Of a stretch of 40,542 nt of DNA, positions 8,234 to 16,045 are shown in pieces (the stretch's first letter is position 1; every line of letters begins with the position of its first letter). Location: positions 1 through 40,542 of the forward strand of contig JAFLCL010000049.1 of assembly GCA_017303575.1 (NCBI GenBank), read 5' to 3'. A model generated the notes under the pieces. That model was not told the DNA's origin. It worked only from the letters and a program-made list of their open reading frames with translations, and made no database searches. A program made the translations under genes and the position numbers. Origin of the DNA: Deltaproteobacteria bacterium. GTDB taxonomy: Bacteria; Myxococcota_A; Polyangia; Polyangiales; Sandaracinaceae.

Positions 8234-10552
8234 TCAGTAGCGGGGCGAGGCCCACTCGCCCGAGTTCTCGGTGTTGAAGCGCGAGTAGTACTGGCCGCCG
8301 AGGTCCGCCATGTGGATGAGCATCATGCGGTTGGCGCGGGTGACCGGCGTCGCGCCCGAGACGTTCTCGGGATGCGAGGGCGTCGACCACGCCCACGCGT
8401 TCGCGTCGTCGTACGCGTTCACGTTCATGTACTGGATGAGGCGGCTGTGGCGCGCCGAGCCCGGGTTGATCCACTCCACGACCTCGCGACCGTTGAGGTG
8501 CGTGGTGTCGATCTCCATCTCGCCCATCATCGCCGAGGGCATGAGGAGCGACACGTACGACGCCGGGTACGTCACGACCTCACGCTCGTAGTACGTGGTG
8601 ATCGGACGGCTCGACAGATCGAGGTACGGGATCTGGAAGGGCGGCAGGGGCTCCGTCGCGCCCTCGGGGGTGACGGTGATCTCGTAGTAGAGGCCCGCGA
8701 ACGGGTCGCTCGCGCCACCGTCGTGGCAGCCCGCGCAGCTCTCGGTGAGCATGTCCTGGAGGTTCCGGACCGTGCTCGCGCCGGCCCACGGGATCTCGGT
8801 GCGGTCGAGCACGCGGCGGAGCGTCGTGCGGTCGGCCGGCTGGACCTGCGCGGTCAGCGTCGCCGCGAGGTTGATGGGCTGCGCGCGATCGCTGTGGCAG
8901 CCGCCACACGCGCGGTTCTCGCCGGGCATCGCCTGGATCCAGAGGAGCTGGTTGCGGATCGCGAGGCCGAAGCGGTCGATCGGCTGGAGGTGGTACGGGA
9001 GGTATGCGGGCACCTCGGCGCGCCAGCTGCCATCGGCGTACACGGGCGTCTCGCCCATGATCGCCGCGCCCTCGTGCATCGTGAGGCCGAACATGCCGAC
9101 GCCACCGATCTCACCCGAGAAGCCCTCGATGATGCGGACGTGGGTCGTCGCATCGAGCGCCTCGTCGAGGCTCACGCCGTCGCCGAACTGCGCGCCCGAG
9201 ACGGTCTCGTCGAGCATCGTGGTGCGCACGTCCGCACCCGCGAGGATCGCCGGACGCGAGTACATGTCGGCGGGGTTGCCCATCACGCCCTGGCCGATGA
9301 CGGCGGGCTCGGGGCGCTCCTGCACGGGGATCGCGTAGAGGTCCCACATGTTCGGATCATCGAACACGAGCGTGCGGCGCTGGGTCTCGGGGTCGAAGTG
9401 GTAGATGCCGTAGCGGGGCGCGCTCTCGGCGATCTCGTTGCGGTCGTTGACGTCGCCGTCCGACCACGAGACGAGGAGCTCACCGGTCCACGTGCGGTTG
9501 TCGCCCTGCACGTCGAAGAGGCCGCGCGGGTTGCGGTAGCGGCCGATGCCGCTCGCGGGCGAGCCCGAGCCCGTGGGCACGGCCGGCGTGAGCGACTCGG
9601 GGATCGCGCGCTGCTCGTCGATCGGGATCACGTCCGCCGTGCTCGTGCGGTTGCGCGCATCGATGCGGTAGAGCGCGCCCGACTGGATCGTGCGGCTGCG
9701 GCTCGTCGCGATCGAGACGAACGTGCCGGGGTCGAGCTCGGTGGCCTGGACGAACGAGTTCGCCGGCAGCCCGCCGCGGACCATGATGCCCTCCATGCCC
9801 GAGCAGTCCGGGTTCATGCGGAAGAGCTTCACGTCGTTGAGCGGCCCGAGGTGCTCCCAGCGCGAGAAGCCGATCTGGCCGTTCGAGAGGAGGAAGGGCT
9901 CGGCGATGTGCGAGAGGTTCTGCGAGCACACCGTCGGCGTGCCGCCCTCCGTCGAGACGACCGAGAGCTGCGGCGCCGCGCCGCGCTCGTACTCGTCGCG
10001 ACGAAGGCCGAGGCGACCGAACGGGTTCTCGTCGACCGGCAGCTCGGAGCCGAACTGGTAGGTGGAGATGTACGCGACGCGTCCGCCGGGCACGAAGATC
10101 GGGCGGAGGTCGTTCCACGGACCGTCCGTGATCTGGCGCGGCAGCGCCGAGCCATCCACGGGCGCGATGTACACGTGGTAGTTCTCGTCGTCGCCGTGGC
10201 GCATCGAGAACACGACCTCGCGCGCATCGAACGAGAGGTCGAGGCCCGCGATGTCGACCGCCGTGAAGTCGTCGGTCAGTGAGCGGAGCTCACCGTCCGG
10301 CGTCGGCGGGGTGAGCACGTACACGCCGCCGCCGGGCGTGTAGCGCTCGTAGTCGATGACCTGTCGCGTGCCGCCGCTGATGTCCTCGCTGCCGTCGGCC
10401 CGGAGGAACGCGCGCTGCGCGAACACCAGCGACTGCACGCCGGGCAGCACGCTGTCGCCGCCCGCGGGACTTCCGCATCCGACCCCGCCGAGGGCGAGGA
10501 CGGCCGCGCCCATCGCTCCAATCGTCTTTCCGGTGGTTCGTTCCATCGTCAT
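8234..10552 (-). CDS. HzsA-related c-type haem lipoprotein
   Basis: I use ATG 10552 because it is preceded by a strong GAGGAGAGG ribosome site; the 772-residue product begins with a hydrophobic signal ending GGVGC (weak lipobox). It resembles the family NCBI calls HzsA-related, that is, relatives of the hydrazine synthase alpha subunit. A beta-propeller-like region (FDAREVVFSMRHGDDENYHV; RPIFVPGGRVAYIS) is followed by a middle domain and two canonical haem motifs, CGGCH at 549-553 and CAGCH at 606-610. This assignment comes from pattern memory. True hydrazine synthase needs beta and gamma subunits and an anammox setting, neither of which is seen, so hydrazine chemistry should not be assumed. 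It is the first gene of the block with the HEAT protein and the larger haem-motif lipoprotein. An extracytoplasmic redox role is likely. Confidence 0.82.
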   Translation of the reverse strand: MTMERTTGKTIGAMGAAVLALGGVGCGSPAGGDSVLPGVQSLVFAQRAFLRADGSEDISGGTRQVIDYERYTPGGGVYVLTPPTPDGELRSLTDDFTAVDIAGLDLSFDAREVVFSMRHGDDENYHVYIAPVDGSALPRQITDGPWNDLRPIFVPGGRVAYISTYQFGSELPVDENPFGRLGLRRDEYERGAAPQLSVVSTEGGTPTVCSQNLSHIAEPFLLSNGQIGFSRWEHLGPLNDVKLFRMNPDCSGMEGIMVRGGLPANSFVQATELDPGTFVSIATSRSRTIQSGALYRIDARNRTSTADVIPIDEQRAIPESLTPAVPTGSGSPASGIGRYRNPRGLFDVQGDNRTWTGELLVSWSDGDVNDRNEIAESAPRYGIYHFDPETQRRTLVFDDPNMWDLYAIPVQERPEPAVIGQGVMGNPADMYSRPAILAGADVRTTMLDETVSGAQFGDGVSLDEALDATTHVRIIEGFSGEIGGVGMFGLTMHEGAAIMGETPVYADGSWRAEVPAYLPYHLQPIDRFGLAIRNQLLWIQAMPGENRACGGCHSDRAQPINLAATLTAQVQPADRTTLRRVLDRTEIPWAGASTVRNLQDMLTESCAGCHDGGASDPFAGLYYEITVTPEGATEPLPPFQIPYLDLSSRPITTYYEREVVTYPASYVSLLMPSAMMGEMEIDTTHLNGREVVEWINPGSARHSRLIQYMNVNAYDDANAWAWSTPSHPENVSGATPVTRANRMMLIHMADLGGQYYSRFNTENSGEWASPRY

Positions 10553-10639
10553 CTGCCTCTCCTCGCCCGCGGGAGTCACCCGAGGCCGACCACCCCTTCT
10601 GCAAGCCAGGATCCACCGGGAATAGGCAGCCCGCTCCCG

Positions 10640-10666
10640 AAAAGACTGACGAAATCTGGGGTCAGA
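10640..10666 (-). terminator. Possible terminator hairpin upstream of the haem operon
   Basis: On the leftward strand, GTCTGAC and GTCAGTC form a stem with one mismatch around a 10-nt loop, and TTTT follows directly. It could end transcripts that pass from the TraB-like gene through the repeat array before the HzsA-related operon begins. The stem is weak. Confidence 0.35.
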
Positions 10667-10677
10667 CCTCCTCCCGA

Positions 10678-10716
10678 GGGGGCCCGCGCCCCCACGGCCC
10701 TCCGATCACGAGGGCC
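10678..10716. other. Two adjacent GC-rich hairpins
   Basis: The first is gggggc (10678-10683) with gccccc (10688-10693) and a 4-nt loop. The second is ggccct (10696-10701) with agggcc (10711-10716) and a 9-nt loop. They sit between the repeat array and the haem operon and may act as a transcription block in either direction. Confidence 0.45.
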
Positions 10717-10812
10717 TCGCCCCCCAAGCCCCCGCGCCACGGCCGACGTCCTCTCCGAGCCATCCGGGCATCGACTCCGGGGCGCGACAAAGCTGGCACG
10801 GTCTTCTCCGGA

Positions 10813-11072
10813 GGGCGCCCAGGTGCCCTCCGACGATGACCCGCCTCCTCCGCAGGGCGCCCAGGTGCCCTCCGTCGATGACCCGCCTCCTCCGCAGGGC
10901 GCCCAGGTGCCCTCCGACGATGACCCGCCTCCTCCGCAGGGCGCCCAGGTGCCCTGCGACGATGACCGGCTTGCTCCGCAGGGCGCCCAGGTGCCCTCCG
11001 ACGATGACCGGCTTGCTCCGCAGGGCGCCCAGGTGCCCTCCTGCGATGACTGGCTTCCGCCCGAGGGCGCCC
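10813..11072. repeat. 42-bp tandem repeat array with a hairpin in each unit
   Basis: The core gggcgccc recurs at 10813, 10855, 10897, 10939, 10981, 11023 and, truncated, at 11065, an exact 42-bp period. The core with the following aggtgccc can fold into a short hairpin in each unit. Two subtypes of the variable part are grouped: the three left units carry acccgcctcctcc, and the next two carry accggcttgctcc, so the array grew by duplicating blocks. It abuts the 3' end of the TraB-like gene. There are no unique spacers, so it is not CRISPR. Confidence 0.93.
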
Positions 11073-11096
11073 GAGCGAGCGCCGGGCGGCTGCGCA

Positions 11097-12023
11097 TCAC
11101 TGCACGGTGAGACCGTGTTGGGCGAGGCCGACCTGGACCGCGTCCGGACCGACGAAGTGCGCGGCGCCCGCGGCAACGAAGAACGTGCCCGGCTCGTTCG
11201 CCATGAGCGTCGTGAGCACCTCGACCCACGCGCGGTTCCTGCGCACGAGCATCGAGTCGTAGAGCGCGGGCGCCTCCGTGCGCATCTCGTCGACGAGCTC
11301 GTGCTCGAGGTGGCGCGTGTCGCCGCGCTGCCAGGCGGACACCATCTCGTCGAAGTGCGCGTCGCTCTCCTCGATGTCGTCGAGCGACTGCACGAAGAGC
11401 TCGACCTGGACGTCGGTGGGTAGATCGCCGATCGCGTGCAGCTGCGTGGGGATGTCCTCGAGGTAGCGCACCTCTTGCCCGGCCTCCCGGGCGCGCGCCG
11501 CGATCACACGGTCGACGCCCGCCTCCGGATCGGCGCCTCGGGCCACGAGGCGGGTCATGGAGAGCGTGATCGCCGCGAGCCACGGACGCATCGGCTCGAG
11601 CTGCGCGAACGGTACGTTCGAGGCCGTCGCCGCCGCCTCCGCGCGCGAGCGTGCGTCCGGCGGCAGGAGCGAGCTGAGCGTCACGCCCGGCGGGTTGAGC
11701 GCCAGCGACTGCAAGAGCGGCATGTGCGGCGCGAGCGCCTCGGGCTCCGTCGGCACCTCGAAGTAGACGGCGCGGGACGACGAGAGCGCGCCCGAGATCT
11801 CGTCGTTCATCCACGCGGTCGAGGGCTCGAGCAGGTGCACCGTGCCGAACAGGTAGACGGTCGTGTCCGCATCGCTCACCCGCACCAGGCGCGGACGGAT
11901 CTCGGCCACCTCGCGCGCCGGCGTCGTCTCGCGAGGCTCGCTCGCCGCGCCTCCGCACCCGACGAACAGAAAGGAGAGAATCACACCGAAGGACGTGGAC
12001 GAACGAGCGCTCATGGCGCGCAT
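11097..12023 (-). CDS. TraB/GumN-family lipoprotein (Tiki-like fold)
   Basis: A 308-residue lipoprotein with a signal ending FLFVGC (lipobox VGC). The family hallmark GTVH appears near residues 60-63 (VYLFGTVHLLEP), and the second conserved GxxH motif is near the end (FFVAAGAAHFVG). The glutamate of YFEVPTE, usual in the family, is also present. Members adopt the erythromycin-esterase/Tiki-like fold, and eukaryotic Tiki members are metal-dependent proteases; bacterial members are mostly uncharacterised. Length fits the family. Two ATGs (12023 and 12014) could start it; neither has a strong ribosome site, and I chose the first. It is divergent from the gene at 12074 with 50 bp between, and its stop borders the 42-bp repeat array. 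Catalytic activity is inferred only from the conserved His motifs. Confidence 0.83.
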   Translation of the reverse strand: MRAMSARSSTSFGVILSFLFVGCGGAASEPRETTPAREVAEIRPRLVRVSDADTTVYLFGTVHLLEPSTAWMNDEISGALSSSRAVYFEVPTEPEALAPHMPLLQSLALNPPGVTLSSLLPPDARSRAEAAATASNVPFAQLEPMRPWLAAITLSMTRLVARGADPEAGVDRVIAARAREAGQEVRYLEDIPTQLHAIGDLPTDVQVELFVQSLDDIEESDAHFDEMVSAWQRGDTRHLEHELVDEMRTEAPALYDSMLVRRNRAWVEVLTTLMANEPGTFFVAAGAAHFVGPDAVQVGLAQHGLTVQ

Positions 12024-12073
12024 CGTACGCGCTCGCCCGGTCGCGAGGCGCCGAACACGCGTAGGCTCTCGTC

Positions 12074-12871
12074 ATGCGAGTCGCGACGCTCTGTCTCGTG
12101 GTCGTGAGCGGGTGCAGCGCGGGCACGGCCACGCCGCGGGCCACGACGACGACGGCCGACGTGCATGCGTCGGGGAGCGACGACGCCGAGCACGCCGATT
12201 CACGCCGAGCCTCGCCCGAGGTGCCGCGCGCCGAGATCATCACGCGATCGCCGAGCACCGCGTCGCGCGGAGGCACGCTCGTCGGCTCGGACGGTGAGAG
12301 CGTCTACGAAGCGCTCGGCATGCCCGCGGTCTCCGAGGACGGCACGCGGCTCGTCTACGTGGAGAGCGAAGGCGATGGCGCGAACGACGCGTACGCGCTC
12401 GTGTTCGCGTCGGCCGAGACGGCCGCCGTCGAGAGGCGTGACCCGCTCTCGGAGTCGCACGCGAGTGAAGAGGGAACCGACCACGAGCTCACGCGCCAGC
12501 GCGAGGCGCGCGCGAGGATCACAGCGGCGCAGACCTACCTCGCCGAGCACGTCTTTCGGACGATCCCACGCATCGCCGACACGAGCGAGCTCACCGTGGA
12601 GGATGCCGACGGTGTGGTCGAGATCCGCGACGCGAGTGGGCGCTCTCGGTTCCGACGGCGCTTGGTCGCGGCACCTCCGGCGCCGCCGACCGACCTCGAC
12701 GACGACGAGCTCGAGGCCTGGGAGATCGAGCACCCGTGCGACGACGCGCTCCAAGACCTCGAGGCCTGGCGCATCGACGCGACGCGCGTGCTCCTCGTGC
12801 TCCACGTCGGGGCCACGCCCGACGACTGCTGGGTGCGTCGCGAGAGCGTGGTCGCCACGCTCTCTCCGTGA
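12074..12871 (+). CDS. Lipoprotein of unknown function
   Basis: A 265-residue protein with a very short lipoprotein signal (VVVSGC; lipid Cys at about 14), then a Thr/Ala-rich linker. A stretch around residues 80-115 (VSEDGTRLVYVESEGDGAND) resembles a single blade of a TolB/PD40-type propeller. The middle is charged and helical, and the C-terminal part is beta-rich with two Cys (HPCDDA and DDCWV) that may form a disulfide. I do not recognise a family. It is divergent from the TraB-like gene and convergent with the hydrolase at 12900, so it is probably a single-gene unit. Confidence 0.72.
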   Translation: MRVATLCLVVVSGCSAGTATPRATTTTADVHASGSDDAEHADSRRASPEVPRAEIITRSPSTASRGGTLVGSDGESVYEALGMPAVSEDGTRLVYVESEGDGANDAYALVFASAETAAVERRDPLSESHASEEGTDHELTRQREARARITAAQTYLAEHVFRTIPRIADTSELTVEDADGVVEIRDASGRSRFRRRLVAAPPAPPTDLDDDELEAWEIEHPCDDALQDLEAWRIDATRVLLVLHVGATPDDCWVRRESVVATLSP

Positions 12872-12886
12872 GAGCGACGCTCGCTC
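12872..12886. terminator. Short hairpin between convergent genes
   Basis: gagcga (12872-12877) and tcgctc (12881-12886) form a 6-bp stem with a 3-nt loop immediately after the stop of the rightward gene and 14 bp before the end of the leftward hydrolase gene. No T-run is present. The position suits a bidirectional stop. Confidence 0.5.
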
Positions 12887-12899
12887 AGCGACACGACCG

Positions 12900-13814
12900 T
12901 CAGCGCGTCGAGACGTGAGCGACGACCTTCGCGATGACCGCCGCGTCTTGGAGGATGCGTCGGTGGCCCAGGCCCTCCGTCGCGAGCAGCTCGGCGCCGG
13001 GCCACGCGGCGGCGATCGCCTCGCCGCGATCGAAGGGCACCTCCTTGTCGCCACGATCGTGGACGAGCAGGAGCGGCTCGGTGCGCTCGGTGACGAGGCC
13101 CGGCGCGCGGATCGACTCGAGCTTCTGGCCGAACGTGCGCTCGAGGCGGCGATGGACGGCGGCCCGCGTGGCCTCCGAGAGACCGAGCGCCTTGGTGAGC
13201 TCGGCGGTGAAGTCGCGCACGTCGTTCGGCGGACAGATGAGCGCGTAGCGCGACGCGATCGCACGCTCGGTCGCAGCCAGGATCACGGCGGCGCCGCCCA
13301 TCGAGTGGCTGATCACCGCGTGGAACGGACCGAGCGCCGCGTGCGTCGCCGTCACCGCGTCGCGGAACGAGAACAGCGAGCTGCGCGCGCCCGGCGTGTC
13401 GCCATGGGCAGGCGCGTCGAACGTCGCGACACGAAAGCCACTCGCGAGCAGCGGCGCCACGAACGAGGACAGCTGCGCGCCCCGGCCTTGCCAGCCGTGC
13501 ACGAGGAGCACGAGCGGCCCGTCGTCACCCCACACCCACGCGCGGAGCGGCTCGGGTCCGGCGTGAAGCGTCCGATCGGTCGGTACCAGGACCAGGCGTG
13601 CGGTGCCCAACGCCTCGAGCTCACGCGCAGGTCGAGGATAGCGCCGTGGCTTGAGGAACAGGTCGAACGAGATGCGCGCGGCCGCCTCGGGCCAGTAGCG
13701 GTCGAGCATGCCGAGCGCCGCGATCCACGAGGGCTTGCGCGCGGTGGGCCGCTTGGTTTCAGAACGAACGATCGTGCTTTTTTCTGTGCCGAAGCCATCG
13801 AGAGACGAGGTCAT
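12900..13814 (-). CDS. Alpha/beta hydrolase
   Basis: A 304-residue cytoplasmic hydrolase, start ATG 13814 with an AAGGAG ribosome site 8 bp away. It has the oxyanion-loop motif VLLVHGWQG near residues 100-108, the nucleophile elbow SHSMGG near 169-174, the likely acid in HDRGDKEVPF near 255, and the His in GLGHRRI near 285. The full Ser-Asp-His triad is therefore present. The substrate is unknown; esterase or thioesterase activity on small hydrophobic compounds is likely. It follows the TetR gene by 18 bp in the same direction and is probably controlled by that repressor. Codons for residues about 10-18 contain a sequence resembling the TetR operator (13761-13783), and this part is more AT-rich than its surroundings. 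Confidence 0.9.
   Translation of the reverse strand: MTSSLDGFGTEKSTIVRSETKRPTARKPSWIAALGMLDRYWPEAAARISFDLFLKPRRYPRPARELEALGTARLVLVPTDRTLHAGPEPLRAWVWGDDGPLVLLVHGWQGRGAQLSSFVAPLLASGFRVATFDAPAHGDTPGARSSLFSFRDAVTATHAALGPFHAVISHSMGGAAVILAATERAIASRYALICPPNDVRDFTAELTKALGLSEATRAAVHRRLERTFGQKLESIRAPGLVTERTEPLLLVHDRGDKEVPFDRGEAIAAAWPGAELLATEGLGHRRILQDAAVIAKVVAHVSTR
13761..13783. promoter_or_regulatory. Possible second TetR operator inside the hydrolase gene
   Basis: On the leftward strand this reads AGCACGATCGTTCGTTCT after a run of five A. It shares AGCACG-TCGTTC with the palindrome at 14571-14590 and contains the palindrome AACGATCGTT-like core. It lies about 30 bp inside the coding region, so it may be a roadblock operator or chance similarity. 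Confidence 0.3.
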
Positions 13815-13832
13815 GGGTCGTGCTCCTTCTCG

Positions 13833-14558
13833 CTACTTGGAGACGCGCTCGACCTGCGCGTCGCGGAAGACCCGCGTGATCGCGCGATCGAGACGAGCCT
13901 CGATGTCGTTCGCGCTCGGCAGGCTGCGCGTCTTCTTCTTCTCGGCGCCGGTGGTGCGCACCAGGCGTCCGAGGAGGTGGTGGCCGTAGGCCAGCGACAC
14001 GACCTCGAAGGCCATCTGCGTCGCGTCGAGGTCCTTCTGGAAGTGGCCCGCGTCCTGCGCGATGCGCACGGCCTGGGCGAGCGTGTCGATCCAGTCGAGC
14101 TGCGCCTCGACCAGGCGTGCGCGCACGGCGGGCTCGAGGTCGTCGATCTCGACGATCGCCGAGACGAAGATGCAGCCGCCAGGCATGAAGTCCGCCCGCG
14201 CCCAGGCCTGCCAGTTCCGTAGCAGCGCCGCGACCCGCGCCTTGCCGCGCGGTTCCTTCAGGGCAGGCGCGACCACGAGCGCGATGAAGCGTGTGATCGC
14301 CTCCTCGAGGATGCCGAGCTGGAGCGACTCCTTGCTCTTGAAGTGCGCGAAGAGCCCGCTCTTCGAGAGGCCCGCCTTGGTCGCCAGCGTGCCGATGGTC
14401 ACGCCGCGCAGGCCGACGACGCTCGCCTCGGTGATCGCCTGGCCGAGCACGGTGCTGCGCGTCGCCTCGCCCTTGGTGCCGACGCGCGTGGCCTCCGGAC
14501 GCTGGGTCCGCGCGCGTGCGGCTGCGCGACGGAGGGGGCTCTGGACGACGCGTGACAT
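13833..14558 (-). CDS. TetR/AcrR-family transcriptional regulator
   Basis: A 241-residue regulator. An Arg-rich N-terminal extension (about 1-30) precedes a typical TetR DNA-binding domain at about 33-80: VGLRGVTIGTLATKAGLSKS forms the helix-turn-helix, followed by GLFAHFKSKESLQLGIL. The C-terminal ligand domain (about 95-215) resembles the TetR group with FMPGGCIFVSAIVEIDD. Such proteins repress neighbouring genes until a small ligand binds. The hydrolase gene follows within 18 bp, and a near-perfect palindrome lies 13 bp upstream of the start codon, so autoregulation of a two-gene operon is the simplest model. The DUF1501 gene upstream ends at 14612, just beyond the palindrome. The ligand is unknown. 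Confidence 0.92.
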   Translation of the reverse strand: MSRVVQSPLRRAAARARTQRPEATRVGTKGEATRSTVLGQAITEASVVGLRGVTIGTLATKAGLSKSGLFAHFKSKESLQLGILEEAITRFIALVVAPALKEPRGKARVAALLRNWQAWARADFMPGGCIFVSAIVEIDDLEPAVRARLVEAQLDWIDTLAQAVRIAQDAGHFQKDLDATQMAFEVVSLAYGHHLLGRLVRTTGAEKKKTRSLPSANDIEARLDRAITRVFRDAQVERVSK

Positions 14559-14570
14559 GACCTGACGGTG

Positions 14571-14590
14571 AATAGCACGGTCGTTCTATT
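14571..14590. promoter_or_regulatory. Palindromic TetR operator upstream of the regulator gene
   Basis: The 20-bp site aatagcacggtcgttctatt is a dyad with arms AATAG-ACG and CGT-CTATT, one unpaired position per arm and a 2-bp centre. The spacing and the AACG/CGTT core fit known TetR-family operators. It is an AT-rich island in GC-rich DNA and probably overlaps the promoter of the TetR-hydrolase operon. Repression by the adjacent TetR protein is inference. Confidence 0.75.
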
Positions 14591-14611
14591 TCGCCAAGGT
14601 CGGTGCGGGCC

Positions 14612-16045
14612 TCACCGCAGGAGCGCGTCGACCACGTGCCCCGACACGTCGGTGAGGCGGAAGTCGCGGCCCTCGGAGCGGTAGGTGAGCCTCGTGTGAT
14701 CGAAGCCCAAGAGGTGCAGCACCGTCGCCTGCAGATCGTGCACGTGCACGGGGTTCTCGACGACGTTGTAGGAGAAGTCGTCGGTCGCGCCGTAGACGAG
14801 GCCGGGCTTGATGCCGCCGCCCGCCATCCACATCGAGAAGCAGCGCGGGTGGTGATCGCGCCCGTAGTCGGTCGTGCGCGCGTCGCCCTGCGAGTAGACG
14901 GTGCGACCGAACTCGCCGCCCCACAGCACGAGCGTGTCGTCGAGCAGGCCACGCTGACGAAGGTCCGTGACGAGCGCAGCGCTCGCCTGATCCACGTCGC
15001 GCGCGGCCAGCGGGTGCATCGACTGCATGTTCGAGTGGTGGTCCCAGTCGCGGTGGTAGAGCTGCACGAACCGCACGTCGCCCTCGAGCAAGCGTCGCGT
15101 CATCACGCAGTTCCACGCGAAGGTGCCAGGGGTGCGCGCGGCCTCGCCGTAGAGGCGGAAGGTGCTCTCGGGCTCGTCCGACAGCGTGAGCGTGGTCGGC
15201 ACCGCGGTCTGCATGCGATCGGCGAGCGCGAACGTCTCGAGGCGCGCATCGATCGCACCGTCGCCGGTGGCCTCGGCGTGGAGCGTGTCGAGCGAGGCGC
15301 GCAGATCACGCAGGCGCTCGTGCCGCGCGCGCGAGACCTGCGCGCGCTCGTCGAGGTAGAGCACGGGCTCGCTGCCGCCGCGGATCTGGACGCCTTGGTG
15401 GTTGGCGGGGAGAAAGCCACTGCCCCAGTAGCGCGAGGTGAGCGGCTGGCCGAAGGGCACCGGAGAGTTGGAGATCAGCACCGCGAACGTGGGCAGGCTC
15501 GCTGTCGGCGCGCCGAGGCCGTGGCTCACCCACGCGCCCAGGCTGGGACGGCCGGGCAGCGTGTGGCCCGTCTGGAGCAGCGTGACTGCGGGGTCGTGGT
15601 TGATCGCGTCGGTCTGCATCGAGCGCACGATGCAGAGGTCATCGACCACACCGGCGAGGTGCGGGAAGAGCTCGCTCACCCACGCGCCGCTCTCGCCGTG
15701 CTGCGAGAACGCGAAGCGCGGCGCGACGATGCGCAGGTGATCCTGGTCCGAGGTCATGCCGGTGAGGACCTGACCCTGTCGCACGGACTCGGGGAGATCG
15801 GTGCCCTCGAGGTCGACGAGGCTGGGCTTGTGGTCGAACGTCTCGAGCTGTCCGGGGCCGCCCGACATGAACAGGTAGACGACGCGGTTCGCGCGCGGCG
15901 TGAAGTGCGGCATCGCGCGCACGCGCGGCGCACCGACCAGCGTCGCGAGGCTCGCGGTGCCGAGCACACCGAGGGAGCCGCGCAGGAGGGCGCGCCGATC
16001 GAGTCGAAGAGACGGAAGGTGTGTGCGGCTTCGGGTCACGCTCAT
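14612..16045 (-). CDS. Tat-exported DUF1501 (sulfatase-like fold) protein
   Basis: A 477-residue protein with a twin-arginine signal (DRRALLRGSLGVLG, residues about 16-29, cleaved after VRA near 44). The family signature follows: VVYLFMSGGPGQLETFDHKP (about 55-74). Other features include MQTDAINHDP, the metal-site-like HRDWDHHSNMQ near 325-335, and WGGEFGRT with DYGRDHHPRCFSMWMAGGG near 375-405. DUF1501 proteins share the alkaline phosphatase/sulfatase fold and occur in great numbers in planctomycetes, nearly always paired with DUF1549/DUF1553 proteins. The start overlaps the stop of such a gene by four bases (ATGA), so the two are translationally coupled. The export route suggests a folded, cofactor-containing periplasmic enzyme. 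Substrate unknown. Confidence 0.93.
   Translation of the reverse strand: MSVTRSRTHLPSLRLDRRALLRGSLGVLGTASLATLVGAPRVRAMPHFTPRANRVVYLFMSGGPGQLETFDHKPSLVDLEGTDLPESVRQGQVLTGMTSDQDHLRIVAPRFAFSQHGESGAWVSELFPHLAGVVDDLCIVRSMQTDAINHDPAVTLLQTGHTLPGRPSLGAWVSHGLGAPTASLPTFAVLISNSPVPFGQPLTSRYWGSGFLPANHQGVQIRGGSEPVLYLDERAQVSRARHERLRDLRASLDTLHAEATGDGAIDARLETFALADRMQTAVPTTLTLSDEPESTFRLYGEAARTPGTFAWNCVMTRRLLEGDVRFVQLYHRDWDHHSNMQSMHPLAARDVDQASAALVTDLRQRGLLDDTLVLWGGEFGRTVYSQGDARTTDYGRDHHPRCFSMWMAGGGIKPGLVYGATDDFSYNVVENPVHVHDLQATVLHLLGFDHTRLTYRSEGRDFRLTDVSGHVVDALLR

Larger units (their letters stand above)
10553..11096. other. Gene-free stretch: operon leader, hairpins and tandem repeats
   Basis: This 544-bp gap separates the TraB-like gene from the HzsA-related gene, both leftward. 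It contains a weak hairpin with a T-run on the leftward strand (10640-10666), a 6-bp GC hairpin (10678-10693), a further 6-bp hairpin (10696-10716) and the 42-bp repeat array (10813-11072). Open frames cross it on both strands, but they arise from the repeat and GC bias and show no start-site or domain signal. The promoter of the haem operon must lie near 10560-10640; I cannot identify its hexamers. Confidence 0.6.

Noticed and set aside
8234..10552. True hydrazine synthase
   Set aside because: Family resemblance is to the alpha subunit only; no beta/gamma subunits and no anammox genes are in the window.
10640..10670. Mobile-element end or REP-like motif around ggggtcagacc
   Set aside because: The short motif recalls repeats seen near some transposases, but no second copy or transposase is visible; a hairpin with a T-run explains it.
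10813..11072. CRISPR array
   Set aside because: Units are contiguous near-identical 42-bp repeats without unique spacers, and no cas gene is present.
10576..12276. 566-codon leftward frame across the TraB-like gene and repeat array
   Set aside because: Out of frame with the TraB motifs, Arg-rich at first and then only translating the tandem repeat.
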